From the NCBI RefSeq assembly GCF_048544455.1, contig NC_133537.1, positions 66,098,134 to 66,162,133 on the forward strand: a stretch of DNA of 64,000 bases, given 5' to 3'. A program made the position numbers and the translations under genes. Below, piece after piece: positions 46,314 through 57,870 of the stretch (positions are counted from its first letter, which is position 1; every line of letters starts with the position of its first letter). The notes beneath the pieces were generated by a model. That model saw only the letters and a program-made list of their open reading frames with translations, made no database searches and was not told the DNA's origin. The stretch is from Silene latifolia. Lineage: Eukaryota; Streptophyta; Magnoliopsida; Caryophyllales; Caryophyllaceae.

Positions 46314-47544
46314 TGTTAGGTTCATATACCTATTATTAGACTCTTCTAATCGTGAACTAATTAACATATTAACTTAAGTTCATTAAGATCTAGTGCATGC
46401 ATAACTAATTAAGAGATAAAGAGAAAAATAATGTTCCTTACATTATTCGGTTCGAAATTTGGGCACAAATAAGGACACCTTCCTTATTGTTCTTGAGCTC
46501 AAGTATTATGGATGATCCTCCTAAATCCCAAATATAGAGATCCACCTCTTGTTGCACCCAAAACAAAACCCTTAAACTAATATATTAACTAACTAGATTA
46601 ATATACTAGTATCCTTAAAATGATTGTAATAATATCTTTATTACTACACTAGTAATCTTATATTGAAATTAGAATTTTAGGTGAATAATTTTTAAAGTTT
46701 CTAAAACTAATTTTAGAGAGATGTATTTAGTGATTTGAATGAATAATGCACAAGTGAAAATATAGAGAACAATTTCTCTATATGAGAAAGGAGGGAGCGG
46801 GTTGTGGGGGGTGGAAGGCCAATGCATGGCCTTCTCACTTTTCCTTTTTTTCTTATCTAAAATATAGATGTGTAAGGCTAGGTAGAGTAGGAATGATTAT
46901 GTCAATTTTATTATATAAAATAAATCATCCACTAATCCTTCCACCCTCCAATTTTTGGTCACTTTAGGTAAAATGGACTTCCATTTTATTTTGTCAATTT
47001 GTCATTTGTCACACAATATGTCACATGTAGTATGTAACATGTTATCAATTATTTTAATGCATATTTATTATAACAAATTGTTCTAGTAATTCACAATTAC
47101 ATAATATAAAATGGGGCATGTTAATATAATTCACAACATTTTGTAATTATATTTAACCATTCATTCTTATCTTAATTGTTTCATTAACAATAATCAATTT
47201 TAGTAATGAAATCTTTTAATTACTAAAATAAATCTTATTTAATCAAATTATAATAAGATATAAATATTCTTACTAACAAAACAATTGTTCAATTTTAAGG
47301 AATTGATCAACTTGTATCGATATACAATTAATCAACTTATCTATTAAGGGAATTGTCCTATAGGTGTGACCTTAAGGGATCAACTGATCACCACCGTCAA
47401 ACGACAATAATGTCAAACTCTAGTTAGCCAATCATTACTGATTAATGTTGATCAGTTTACTATATAAATGAATCATCCCTTTCGTATTCTTAATTTGAGA
47501 TTTAACATGTGATCGCACTATTGTTGAGGACACATACTCCAACA
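46314..47544 (-). repeat. Element E 5' LTR
   Basis: Partner of 37982-39253; it lacks about 41 bp of AT-rich sequence near 47070 that the other LTR keeps. It ends at the GCCTG duplication. Confidence 0.96.
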
Positions 47545-49481
47545 GCCTGCAGCCATTGAGGAAGCCAACCCTGAAAGCTATGCAGACTCACCCTTTGTGG
47601 ATGAAATAGCAAAGATAGATCTACCTAAGAAGTTTGGGGTGCCATCAATGAGAATCTATGATGGAACTACAAACCCTCAAAATCATGTGGCCTACTACAA
47701 ACAAAGAATGTTGGCAGCCTCCGTACCTAGTGAGCTGCGACAAGTATGCATGTGCAAAGGTTTTGGAACAATCCTAACCGGTCCTGCCCTCCAGTGGTAC
47801 ATCAATCTGCCAAATGGAAGCATCAAGTCCTTTGCAGATTTGATAAACTCGTTCAACCATCAATTTGCCAGCAGCAGGGAACTCGAAAAGAGATCCAGTG
47901 ACCTATACAGAATCAAGCAAAAGCCTGGGGAGACAATCAGAGCATTCCTGACCAGATTCAACAAGGAAAAAGTATCTATCCCCAGATGTGATATTGGAAT
48001 AGCCGTAGAATCTTTCAGGCAGGGACTACCATTAGACAGCGACTTCTATGATGAGCTAACTATGAAACCTTGCCTAACTTTCGAGGACGTTCAGGCAAAG
48101 GCTATTAGATACATTAGATTGGAGGAAGACAAAAACCTTAAAGCTGAAGCCGCTGACAGTGCTTCAGGATATGGAAGATCCAACAGGAAAAGTTCCAACC
48201 ACAGAGGAAGCAGTTCAAGGCCATCCCCTTATACCAGACCTGACAGATCAGAAGTCAACTATGCTCATGAACAACGAGGTAACTCCTATACTTATCCCCC
48301 TATTCAAGAATATAACTTCTCTGTTGACACTGCAGGATTGATCAAAAGGCTTGACAACATGGGAGACATTGTCAAGTAGCCAAAGAAGACAGATAATCCT
48401 AACTCAATGAAAGATACAACAAGATGGTGTGAGTTTCACATGGACATAGGACATACAATAGAGGAATGTCTGGGACTACGGAGGCAAGTGGCTTACCTGT
48501 TAAAGAAAGGCTACCTGAAAGATCTGATGCCATCAAAGAACAGGGAAGACAATGGAACAAGAAAGGACCAGGAAAGACCACAATGTGTCTAGCCTCCAGC
48601 ACCACCCATCTATGAAGTCAAGTTCATCAATGGAGGATCTAAAATCTACGGCCTGACTAGCTCAGCTGCAAAGAAAATAGCCAGGGAGTCAAAAATGAAA
48701 TCTCCTTTTAAACCAAGAAATTTACCTCAGATTATTTTGATGATACTGCCATGCAGGGAATCTCTGATGTCCGTCATAACGGCCTGGTCATTACCATGCA
48801 AATAGAAACTGCACGTGTCCTGATAATTTTAGTAGATGGTGGCAGCTCAGTCAACCTAATTATGCTTGACGTCTTGAAAGAAATGAAGATTGATGAGAGC
48901 CAGATCATAAAGAAATCAAATGTCCTGGTAGGATTCAGTGGTGAAACTAAGAACACTCTGGGATAAATCTACCTGCCAATATACGTTGAAGGAGTCTCAT
49001 CATATGAGATATTTGGAGTCCTGAATTGCCTGTCATCCTACAATGTCATCCTAGGCAAACCTTGGATCCACAATGTCTGAGCTATTCCTTCAACCTATCA
49101 CCAGTGCGTCAAAATACCAACAGAGTGGGGAATAGCAACCATCAAAGGTGAACAAAAGTCTGCCCAGGAATGTTATACTGAATCATTAAAACCTTCCAAG
49201 GCAGGTAAGTCTCTTGCCTAGCAATTAAAGTACCCTATCAGGAGCACTTATGTGGCAGAAACTCAAATGGAAACAGATCAGGTAATTTTAGACCCTGAGT
49301 ATCCCGACAGGCACGTACTAATAGGGATCTGATGTCCCTGACAATATCAAACCAGAACTAGTTAGTTTTCTTAAGAGTAAATCTTCATGTTTTGCTTGGT
49401 CCCACTTTGATATGACTGGTATAGATGCCAATTTTATTACCCATAAACTTAATATTGACACTTCATTTAAGCCTGTACAAT
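47545..49481 (+). pseudogene. Element B gag C-terminal part and protease
   Basis: Gag resumes after element E with DEIAKIDLPKKFGVPSMRIYDG and RIKQKPGETIRAFLTRFNKEKV, the retrotransposon gag domain. The knuckle region WCEFHMDIGHTIEECLGL follows. Stops fall at 48377-48379 (TAG where C has Trp), 48590-48592 and 48963-48965. The protease carries LVDGGSSVNLIMLDVLKEM and LGKPWIHNV, that is, DGG where many relatives have DSG or DTG. Further stops occur at 49078 and 49219. The closely related copy in element C reads through several of these sites. Confidence 0.85.
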
Positions 49482-50996
49482 AGAAAAGGAGGAAGTTTGC
49501 CCCTGAACGCAACTCTATCATTAATGAAGAGGTGGACAAACTCCTAGACATGGGAATGATCAGGGAAGTAATGTACCCTAAATGGCTAGCTAATGTGGTT
49601 GTGGTACAAAAGAAGAATGGCAAGTGGAGAGTTTGTGTAGACTACACAGACCTAAATAAAGCCTGCCCAAAGGATCCATTCCCACTTCCTCATATTGATG
49701 TCATGGTAGATGCTACAGCAGGGTATGAGCTACTAACGTTTATGGATGCTTCAAGTGGATTCAACCAGATTAAGATGCACCCAGCTGACCAGGAAAACAC
49801 TGTATTCATCACGGAAAGGGGCATATATTATTACACAGCAATGCCCTTTGGCCTGAAGAATGCAGGGGCAACCTATCAACGCATGGTCAACATGATGTTC
49901 AAAGATCAAATAGGTGACATAATGGAGGTCTACATTGATGATATGTTAGTCAAATCAAAGAAGGCTGAAGATCATGTAAAGGACCTGGAAGTAATTCAAT
50001 ATGAAGCTCAACCCCTCTAAATGCCACTTTGGAGTCTCTTCAGGCAAATTCCTTGGATACATGGTGACAAAAAGAGGGATTGAAGCCAGCCCAAAACAGA
50101 TAAAAGCCATCTTGGAATTAGAATCTCCCAAATCAGTCAAAGATATCCAAAGATTAACAGGAAAAGTTGTAGCCCTGAATAGATTCATATCCAGATCATC
50201 TGAAAGATGCAGATCCTTCTATGACCTTCTTAGGAAGAACAAATCATTCAAATGGATGCTTAAACATGAAACAGCCTTCCAAGATTTAAAAACCTTCCTG
50301 GCTACTCCTCCACTGCTGGCCAAACCTAACAAAAGAGAACCTCTGACAGTTTACTTATCAGTCACTGAAACAGCAGTAAGTGGAGTCCTGTCCAAGGAGA
50401 TTGAAGGCCAACAACATACTGTTTACTATGTAAGTAAGTGTCTCCTGGATGCAGAAACAAGGTATGGATTACTTGAAAAATATGTGCTTGCTTTAATTAT
50501 ATCCTGTACAAAACTTAGACCTTACTTTGAAAGTCACCCAGTAATTGTCAGGACCAACCTGCCTATCAAATCTGTCCTGAGAAAACCTGAACTTTCAGGC
50601 AGAATGGCAAAATGGTCAATACAACTAAGTACTTATGACCTAACCTTTGAACCTAGGACAGCTATTAAATCTCAGGCCTTAGCAGACTTTGTGGCTGAAT
50701 TTAGTCCCAGCCTAGAACCAGACCTCATAAAAGAGGTCAATCATCTAGACACCCAAAAACTAGGCCAGGAATGGACCTTGCACGTAGATGGAGCAACAAA
50801 TATGAGAGGAACTGGCCTAGGATTAGTACTAAAATCACCACAGGGAGATCTAATAGCTCAGGCTATTAGCTGTGAGTTCAAAGCAATAAACAATGAAGCT
50901 GAATATGAAGCCCTAATAGCTGGACTCAAGGTATGCATAGATCTTGGTGTGAAAAATCTCAAGGTAAAAACTGACTCTCTTTTAATCTCCAATTAA
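49482..50996 (+). pseudogene. Element B reverse transcriptase and RNase H domains
   Basis: The RT starts KFAPERNSIINEEVDKLL and shows WRVCVDYTDLNKACPKD, FMDASSGFNQI, MPFGLKNAGATYQR and EVYIDDMLVKS. A 20-nt deletion relative to element C after position about 49991 causes a frameshift; the frame resumes at 50001 with MKLNPSKCHFGV. RNase H follows (YYVSKCLLDAE). A second RNase H-like domain begins WTLHVDGATNMRGTGLGLVL. TAA at 50994-50996 replaces the Gln seen in element C. Confidence 0.9.
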
Positions 50997-52483
50997 GTCA
51001 AAGGAACATATGCTGCAAAGGATTCCAAAATGGTTCTTTATTTAGATTACGTCAAAAACCTTTGCAAAAAGTTTAGTTCATTTGACATTGATCAAATATC
51101 AAGGGACTTAAACACCCAGGCTGATGCCCTAGCCAGCCTGGGATCAAATTTCAGCCCCGCTGTATTTGATAAGATACCCATTGTCCATCTGTTAGAACCA
51201 ACCATTGAAAAGCCTGACCAAACTTGTCCCATCAATGAGGACACAAACTCTTGGACCAAACCATACTATGATTGGTTCTTACAAGGGATACTACCTAAAG
51301 ACAGGCATGAAGCAAGGGCCCTAAGAATTAAAGCTTCCACTTATACAATTATAAATAACATGTTCAAAAAGTATCGGGCTGCACCTTATCTGCGCTGCCT
51401 GGAACCGCATGAAGCTAAACAGGTTATTGAGGACATACACGATGGATACTGTGGAAATCACAAAGGCGACAGAAGTCTGGCAAGCAAGGTACTAAGGACA
51501 GGTTACTTCTGGCCAACCCTTAGAGCTGATTGCATAGCTTACAGCTCCAAAAGTGAAGCCTGCCAACTTCATTCTCCATTTATCCACCAACCATCAGAAT
51601 TGCTACACTCCATCTCAGCTCCCTGGCCATTTATGAAGTGGGGAATGGACATTATAGGCAAACTACCCCAAGCACCTGGACAAAAGGTTTTTATGCTAGC
51701 CATGATCGACTACTTTTCAAAATGGATAAAAGCTGACTCATACAGGCAAGTCAAAGAGAAGGATGTCATATCATTCATCAAACGCAATATCATATGTAGA
51801 TATGGCATCCCCTCAAAAATAGTTTGTGACAATGGTACTCACTTCGTGGGAAAAAGGACAATGGCTTTTTGTGCACAATGGAATATCAATATGGTAACCT
51901 CTACACCAGGCTACCCAAAAGCTAACGGCCATGCTGAATCTAGCAACAAAGTGGTAATCAGCTGCCTGAAGAAAAAACTAAAGAGAAGAAAAGGCAGATG
52001 GGCTGAAGAACTTCCTTTAGTCCTCTGGGCTGACAGGACCACACCCAAAACATCCACAGGCCAGACCCCTTACTCCCTGGTCTATGGCTGTGAAGCAGTG
52101 ATCCTAGCAGAAATCCACGTACCAACCACCAGAAGTAGCCTAAACACTATAGAAGAAAATAGGCCACTACTACATGATAGCCTGACCATGGCTGAAGAAT
52201 TAAGAGACGCAGCCAAGATCAGAATAACTTCCTACCAGCAAACAGTAGCCAGAAGCTACAACAAAAACATAAACATCGGGGTATTTAAGGAAGGAGACCT
52301 GGTCCTACGGAAAGTCTTCCCAAATACCAAGGATAAAAATGCTGGCAAACTAGCTCCTGCATGGGAAGGGCCTTACCTGATTGACTCAATAGTAGGACAT
52401 GGGCCTACATGCTACAAACTCTAGACGGAGAAATGATCCCCAGATCTTGGAACATTTCCCACCTAAAACTATTCCATGTATAA
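50997..52483 (+). pseudogene. Element B integrase
   Basis: Continues in frame after the TAA. The second RNase H-like domain ends with DINTQADALASLG-type sequence (read as DLNTQADALASLG). The integrase zinc region has GYFWPTLRADC and CQLH. The core has [24 protein letters not shown] and PKANGHAESSNKVV, with catalytic Asp, Asp and Glu visible. A frameshift at about 52398 shifts the last 28 codons (LQTLDGEMIPRSWN); the original stop would be TAA at 52481-52483. Confidence 0.92.
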
Positions 52484-53182
52484 CCTAATATCCTATCATC
52501 CAAATCAGGTAAGGCCATTAACTTTGTCTCTTGCCTGGCTAAATTCTTATATGGAAAACCCTGAATAAAATCATATGACCTTATTATGTTATGCTTTTCT
52601 GCTAACTGTCATTTTGCCTGAATACCTGCCTGTTATGTTCTTATTTAAGTACAAATTCTACCATATCTGCCTGTTATATCCTTACTATGTTAAATCCTGA
52701 AAACTTGTTTCACGCCTTTTTTCCATAATTTATCTAGATCATTATAAACACTGGCTTAAACAAATATTCAGGATTGAGGGCCACTTCACCCAACCTGAAT
52801 AGCATCTCAGAAATGCTTCACAAAACTTGGCACCTGCCTGCCTCACCCAAAAAATACATACAAAATACTGAGCTCAGTACAAAAAATAAAAAGACAAGTA
52901 TGATGGTGGAAAAGACCAGACTACTTGCCTTAAAGCCCTCCTGACAGGTTGCGGGCCATAAGCCCTCCTGACTGGAAACCACCCCTCTTACCCAGAAAAG
53001 CCCTCTTGACAGGCAAAAAGCCACGATTTCCTAAAAAGGATTGAGGACCATAAGCCCTCCTGACAGGCATTTCCCTAACAAAACACTTCAAATTGCATTA
53101 TTACAGGTACCAATCAATCAAACCAAGACATTCAAAGGAACAAGAAAACGTCTTCAAATTGCCTCAAAACAAAAACAGCAGA
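52484..53182 (+). repeat. Element B 3' region with short direct repeats
   Basis: Non-coding. Four copies of AAGCCCTCCTGACAGG or close variants lie at about 52933, 52959, 52997 and 53052. Two related units occur at the same place in element C (60247 and 60273). The antisense gene seen in C is not reached before the break at 53183. Confidence 0.7.
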
Positions 53183-53800
53183 TGATGTGACTTATATTTG
53201 AGCACATTTAGTCCCCGATTTAACCTCGTTCCTATGCTTTATAGCACTTATTTGGGTCATTTACTATCTTTAGTTTCCCATTTTGCATATTCTTTGAGGT
53301 TTTGTCTCCTTGGTAGGAAAGGATTGCTAACCTTGCATTTATGAGGCAAAATGAAGCTAAATGGATCGCATCCAATGACCAAGCATCAAAGAGAAGACCA
53401 ACACTAGAGACCTAAGTAGATAATAAAGTGAAATGGGCAATGATGAAAGGATCCTTGCATCCCCAACATGATCCTTGCGGATTGTTAAGGTGGAAAAGAA
53501 AAGAAGCACTCTGTCCAGGAAACCGAGCGGATCGAGCACGATCTGAGCAGCTCAAAGCACCAGGATCCGAGCGTCTTATTCCCAGGACGAGCAGATTGTA
53601 GTGTCAGAACCCGAGCGTCTTCCCCAGTATCCGAGCAGATCACAAATCAGAAGAGCCCGTGCCATACCACGGGACGAGCGGATCGAGGCAGGATTAGCAA
53701 GAGGATCCGCTCATTTCCCTCGAGAGTAGCATTTCCTCAACTTTTCTTAGGGTCTTAATAGTCATTTAAGCCCTTAGTAACCCTAATCTTTGTACCTATT
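53183..53800 (+). repeat. LTR of family D, left part (U3)
   Basis: A new sequence starts at about 53183-53186 (TGATGTGACTTATATTTGAG), where similarity between B and C ends. It contains a run of GAGCGGATC, GAGCGTCTT and GAGCAGATC motifs at 53523-53711 and ends in CTATT, duplicated by element C. It continues at 63748 with a TATA box. Whether this is a solo LTR or the 5' LTR of a full element cannot be told from the window. Confidence 0.65.
53523..53711. repeat. GAGCGGATC-type motif cluster in the D LTR
   Basis: At least seven related half-sites (GAGCGGATC, GAGCACGATC, GAGCGTCTT, GAGCAGATC and the inverted GGATCCGCTC) are spaced about 25-40 bp apart. The last ends about 96 bp upstream of the D TATA box once element C is removed. 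Confidence 0.7.
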
Positions 53801-54514
53801 TGTTAGGCCCAGTTTAGCCTGGTCTGACTCCTACTTAGCCTGACCTCACAAGGCTGATTGGGGCAGACAGAGACCGGACAATTCTAACCACTGTCAGATA
53901 GATGAAAAATATTATAGGATGAATAAACTATCTAATCCCAAAAGAGTGGCCTGATGGTAAGCACATAATAGCCTGGTAATACTCCTAGACAGGCTGGATT
54001 GAGTTGAAAAGCAGGCTAACGATTACAACAAGATTAATGTTCATGTCCTATTATCAAGGAAGACCAAGTCTAATCACGAAGCTATATTACCAATGAACCT
54101 GGACATACAAGAGGAGGATGAGTTGCTGAAATATTCAAAGGAGAACGAGTCAACCGAGTTAATAGGGAGTGTGCCCTATTAATCCGGTAACAGCTCCAAC
54201 AAAAGAGGGGAACGTTGAAGATCAATCCAACGTTATCATTTGAGAAGTATAAATAGAATGGAAACACAATTGTAAAGGATATACACATTTTTGCTTATTA
54301 ATCAATATATATCACAAATTATCCTCTATTTTCTCTCTGGTGTTTGAGTTTATGCGCCTGTTTGTATTTAGCCTACATTAAAAACGTAATAACACAATTT
54401 ATATTATATTCTCTTCTGTCATCCGTTCATACTTATATCTCTAATTTATAGAACTAGATACCCTGACTACTCTATAATTAAGCCGGATCCTTTCAGGAAA
54501 ATCCTGCTAAAACA
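53801..54514 (+). repeat. Element C 5' LTR
   Basis: Pairs with 63032-63742; differences concentrate at CTG/CAG sites. The TATA box is TATAAATA at 54248-54255. Confidence 0.96.
54248..54255 (+). promoter_or_regulatory. TATA box of element C 5' LTR
   Basis: TATAAATA lies about 447 bp into the LTR; the matching site in the 3' LTR is 63476-63483. No GC-rich cluster precedes it. Confidence 0.65.
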
Positions 54515-54516
54515 AT

Positions 54517-54534
54517 TGGCGCCCACCGTGGGGC
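54517..54534 (+). promoter_or_regulatory. Primer-binding site of element C
   Basis: Same 18-nt sequence as in element B, 2 nt after the LTR end. Primer tRNA not assigned. Confidence 0.75.
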
Positions 54535-54589
54535 ATCTAGTTCTTCAACCAATAAAATTCCCTTCATCATTTAATATTCACACACAAAA

Positions 54590-56246
54590 ATGGTGGAACT
54601 CACCGCAGAACAACAATTAGCGGCTGCCCTGGCCAAGATCAAAGAATTGGAAACAATCCAAGAGAAGGCAGCTCAGGCTGAAGCAGAAATCAATAGGCTG
54701 AAGGAATCTGAGTCTAGCCTGAAGAAGAAATTGGAAAATCAGGCTTCGGGCTCCAAGACCAGATTCGAACCAGGAACCCCATTCTCATCCATTATCAAAA
54801 ACATTGACTTCTCTAATTTTGGAACCCCGGAGAAGGATACATTATCCGGCACCCCAACCATTCCCAATGATGAGACAAACAAAACTGAAGCAGCAATAAT
54901 GATGGCTATGCTTCAGGAAATCCAAAAACTCCACAACAAAATAGAAAATATACAGGAGTGCCGGACCCGTGGTGAAGTAGAAGTTGATGACTTTGCAGAT
55001 TCACCCTTTGCAGATGAAATTGCAAAGATTGATCTCCCCAAGAAATTTATTGTTCCATCCATGAGAACTTAGGATGGAACCTCTGATTCACAAAATCATG
55101 TTGCCATATTCAAACAAAAAATGTTGGCTGCCTCAATACCCAGTGAACTCAGGCAAGTCTGCATGTGCAAAGGCTTTGGTACAACCACGACCGGGCTTGA
55201 CATTACAATGGTTCATCAATCTCCCAAATGGAGGTATCAAGAATTTTGCAGAATTAATCAATGCCTTCAATCAACAATTCGCGAGCAGCAGAGATATGGC
55301 CAAGAGACCCAGTAACCTGTTCAGGGTAAAGCAACTTCCTGAAGAATCTCTCAAAGAATTTTTGGCCAGATTTGTCAAAGAAAAGGTGGCCATTCCCAGG
55401 TGTGATGAGGAAACAGCGGTGGAAGCCTTCAGGCAAGGAGTCCTGCTTGACAGTGACATCTATGCGGACCTGACCAAGAAAGCATGCCCAACCTTTGCCA
55501 CTGTTCAGTCCATCGCCTTAGAGCATGTCAGATTAGAAGAAGACCTCAACTTCAGGACGAACTCATCCGGAGGAAAGCAAGGCTATGGACACACTAACAG
55601 GAAAAGCTCCTACCAGAAAGGAGGCAATCCCAGATCAGCACCCTATTCCAGGCCTGAACGATCTGAAGTCAATATGGCACAAGAACATAAAGGTAACCTT
55701 TCTAGCCTTCCAACCATTCCTGAATATAACTTCTCTATTAATACTGCAGGATTAATCAAACGCCTGGAAAACCTGGAAGATACAGTCAGATGGCCAAAGA
55801 AATCCGACAACCCCAGGAAAGATCCAACAAGATGGTGTGACTTCCATCAGGACATCGGACACACCATAGAAGAATGCATCCAGCTCAGGAAACAGGTAGC
55901 ATATCTTCTAAAGAAAGGCTACTTGAAAGACTTAATCCAGCAGCCAAAGAACAAAAATGAAGAACAAAACAAGAGAGATCCAGGAAACAGCAGAGACCCT
56001 CCTCCTCCTCCCCCCATCTATGAAGTCAAATTCATAAATGGAGGATCAGAAATCTGTGGTCTGACCAGCTCAGCTGCCAAAAGAATATCCAGGGAATCCA
56101 GACTTCAACCTCCTTCCAGGCCCAAGTCATTGCCTGCTATTACCTTTGATGACTCAGACCTGCAAGGAATATCAGATCTACATCATGACAGCCTGGTAAT
56201 CACCATGCAAATCGGCACAAACAAAGGTATCAAGAATCCACGATAG
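54590..56246 (+). pseudogene. Element C gag
   Basis: Starts at ATG 54590 (MVELTAEQQLAAALAKIKEL), with a coiled-coil N-terminus followed by SSIIKNIDFSNFGTP. TAG at 55070-55072 and a frameshift near 55190 interrupt it before the gag domain, which resumes as LTLQWFINLPNGGIKNFAEL and FLARFVKEKVAIPRCD. The nucleocapsid-like segment is WCDFHQDIGHTIEEC. After a Pro-rich linker the protease region starts (VITMQIGT) and is broken near 56225. Residue for residue it is close to element B gag. Confidence 0.9.
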
Positions 56247-57870
56247 ACGGAGGCAATTCAATCAACCTGGTGATGCTTGACGTCCTTAAAGCTATGAAGA
56301 TAGACGAAGGGAAGATCATCAAGAAATCCAGCGTCCTGGTGGGATTCAGTGGAGAAACAAAGAACACCACAGGAGAAATCACCTGCCTACCTATGTAGAA
56401 GGTGTGGCTTCATATGAAAGATTTGGAGTAATGGATTGCCTATCCTCGTATAATGTAATCCCAGGCGGACCATGGATCCACAATGTCAAAGCAATCCCAT
56501 CAACATACCATCAATGCGTGAAAATTCCAACAGAATGGGGGATAACCACCATCAGAGGAGAACAAAGGACGGCTCAGGAATGTTACACTCAGGCTTTGAA
56601 ACCCTCAAAGTCAGGTAAGTCCCTTGCATAGCAATTAAAGTCACTGTCGGGGAAGAATATATAGCACAATCACAGATGGAAACAGGAGAAGTCACATTAA
56701 ACCCAGAATTCCACGACGGGGGAAAGTACTTGTAGGGTCGGATGCACCCTACTCAATCGGACCAAATCTGGTCCACTTTCTCAAAACTAAAATGTCTTGT
56801 TTTGCTTGGTCACATTTTGATATGATGGTATAGATCTTTGATGTTATTACTCATAAGTTAAATATTGACAAATCCTTTAAGCCTGTAAGAAAAGAGAAGA
56901 AAATTCGCTGCAGAGAGGCATGAAATCATCAACCAAGAAGTTGACAAGCTACTAGACATGGGAATGATCAGGGAAGTAATGTACCCTGGCGGCTTGCAAA
57001 CGTAGTAGTCGTCCAAAAGAAAAATGGAAAATGGAGAGTCTGTGTAGACTACACCGACTTGAACAAAGCCTGCCCAAAAGATCCATTCCCCCTGCCATAC
57101 ATCGATGCAATGGTAGATGCCACCTGCAGCCACGAAATGTTAACATTCATGGATGCCTCCGGTGATTTAATCGAGATAAAAATACATCCAGCAGACCAGG
57201 AAAGCACGGCTTTCATCGAAAGAGGTATATATTGTTATCTTGCTATGCCCTTTGGATTAAAAATGCGGTGCAACCTACCAAAGGCTAGTCAACATGATGT
57301 TCAAAGACCAGATATGAGACACCATGGAAGTCTATATAGATGACATGGTAGTCAAGTCAAAAAAGGCGGAAGACCACGTCAAAGACCTGGAAGTAGCCTT
57401 TCAAATACTAGAGAAATTCAATATGAAGCTCAACCCACAAAAATGCCACTTGAGTCTCAGCGAGGCAAGTTCTGGGCTACATGGTGACAAAAAGAGGAAT
57501 AGAAGCCCTACGAGCGGATCAAAGCTATTCTGGAGCTAGAACCACCAAAGACAGTCAAAGACATACAAAAACTGACTGGAAGAATAGCGGCCCTGAACAG
57601 GTTCATTTCAAGATCATCAGAGAGGTGCAAATCATTCTATAACCTACTAAGGAAAAACAAGGACTTTCAATGGACCCCTGATCATCAGACCGCCTTTGAA
57701 GACCTAAAGATATATCTATCCTCTCCTCCCCTGCTGGCAAAACCAATCAAAGATGAACCCCGACAAAAGTATACCATCGATCAGTCACGTAAACATTTGC
57801 TCGGTCGGTATTGGTCAAAGAAGCGGACGGACAACAAGACACCCGTCTATTATGTAAGTAAAAGTCTCGG
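56247..57870 (+). pseudogene. Element C protease and reverse transcriptase, heavily frameshifted
   Basis: Fragments in all three frames can be ordered by comparison with element B: IDGGNSINLVMLDVLKAM (protease), DCLSSYNVIPGGPWIHNV, WRVCVDYTDLNKACPKD, EVYIDDMVVKSKKAEDH (YIDD box intact) and LTGRIAALNRFISRSSERC. At least eight indels lie in 57000-57870 alone. Several fall where B has CTG or CAG, for example near 57470, 57510 and 57770-57820, so part of the damage may be sequencing error. Confidence 0.85.

Larger units (their letters stand above)
37982..47544 (-). mobile_element. Element E: Ty1/copia retrotransposon, 9563 bp
   Basis: LTRs of 1272 bp (37982-39253) and 1231 bp (46314-47544) run TGTTAGG...CCAACA. 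The duplication is GCCTG (37977-37981 and 47545-47549), inside the gag of element B. The 41-bp LTR size difference comes from a deletion near 47070 in the right copy. On the minus strand the order is PBS, long leader, gag, protease, integrase, RT, RNase H, PPT, as in copia. All coding parts carry stops or frameshifts. Confidence 0.97.
36709..53182 (+). mobile_element. Element B: Tat-lineage Ty3/gypsy retrotransposon, truncated in view
   Basis: The 5' LTR begins TGTTGGGCC at 36709, inside the RPA zinc ribbon. The internal region has the same PBS and gene order as element C: gag, protease, RT, RNase H, a second RNase H-like domain, integrase. Element E interrupts gag (37982-47544). The 3' side is cut by the LTR of family D at about 53183, so the 3' LTR of B should lie beyond the window. 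The extra RNase H points to the Tat lineage (Retand/Ogre relatives). Multiple stops and indels show it is old. Confidence 0.9.

Noticed and set aside
55254-55459. Minus-strand open frames opposite element C gag
   Set aside because: Short antisense shadows in a region with clear gag similarity on the plus strand.
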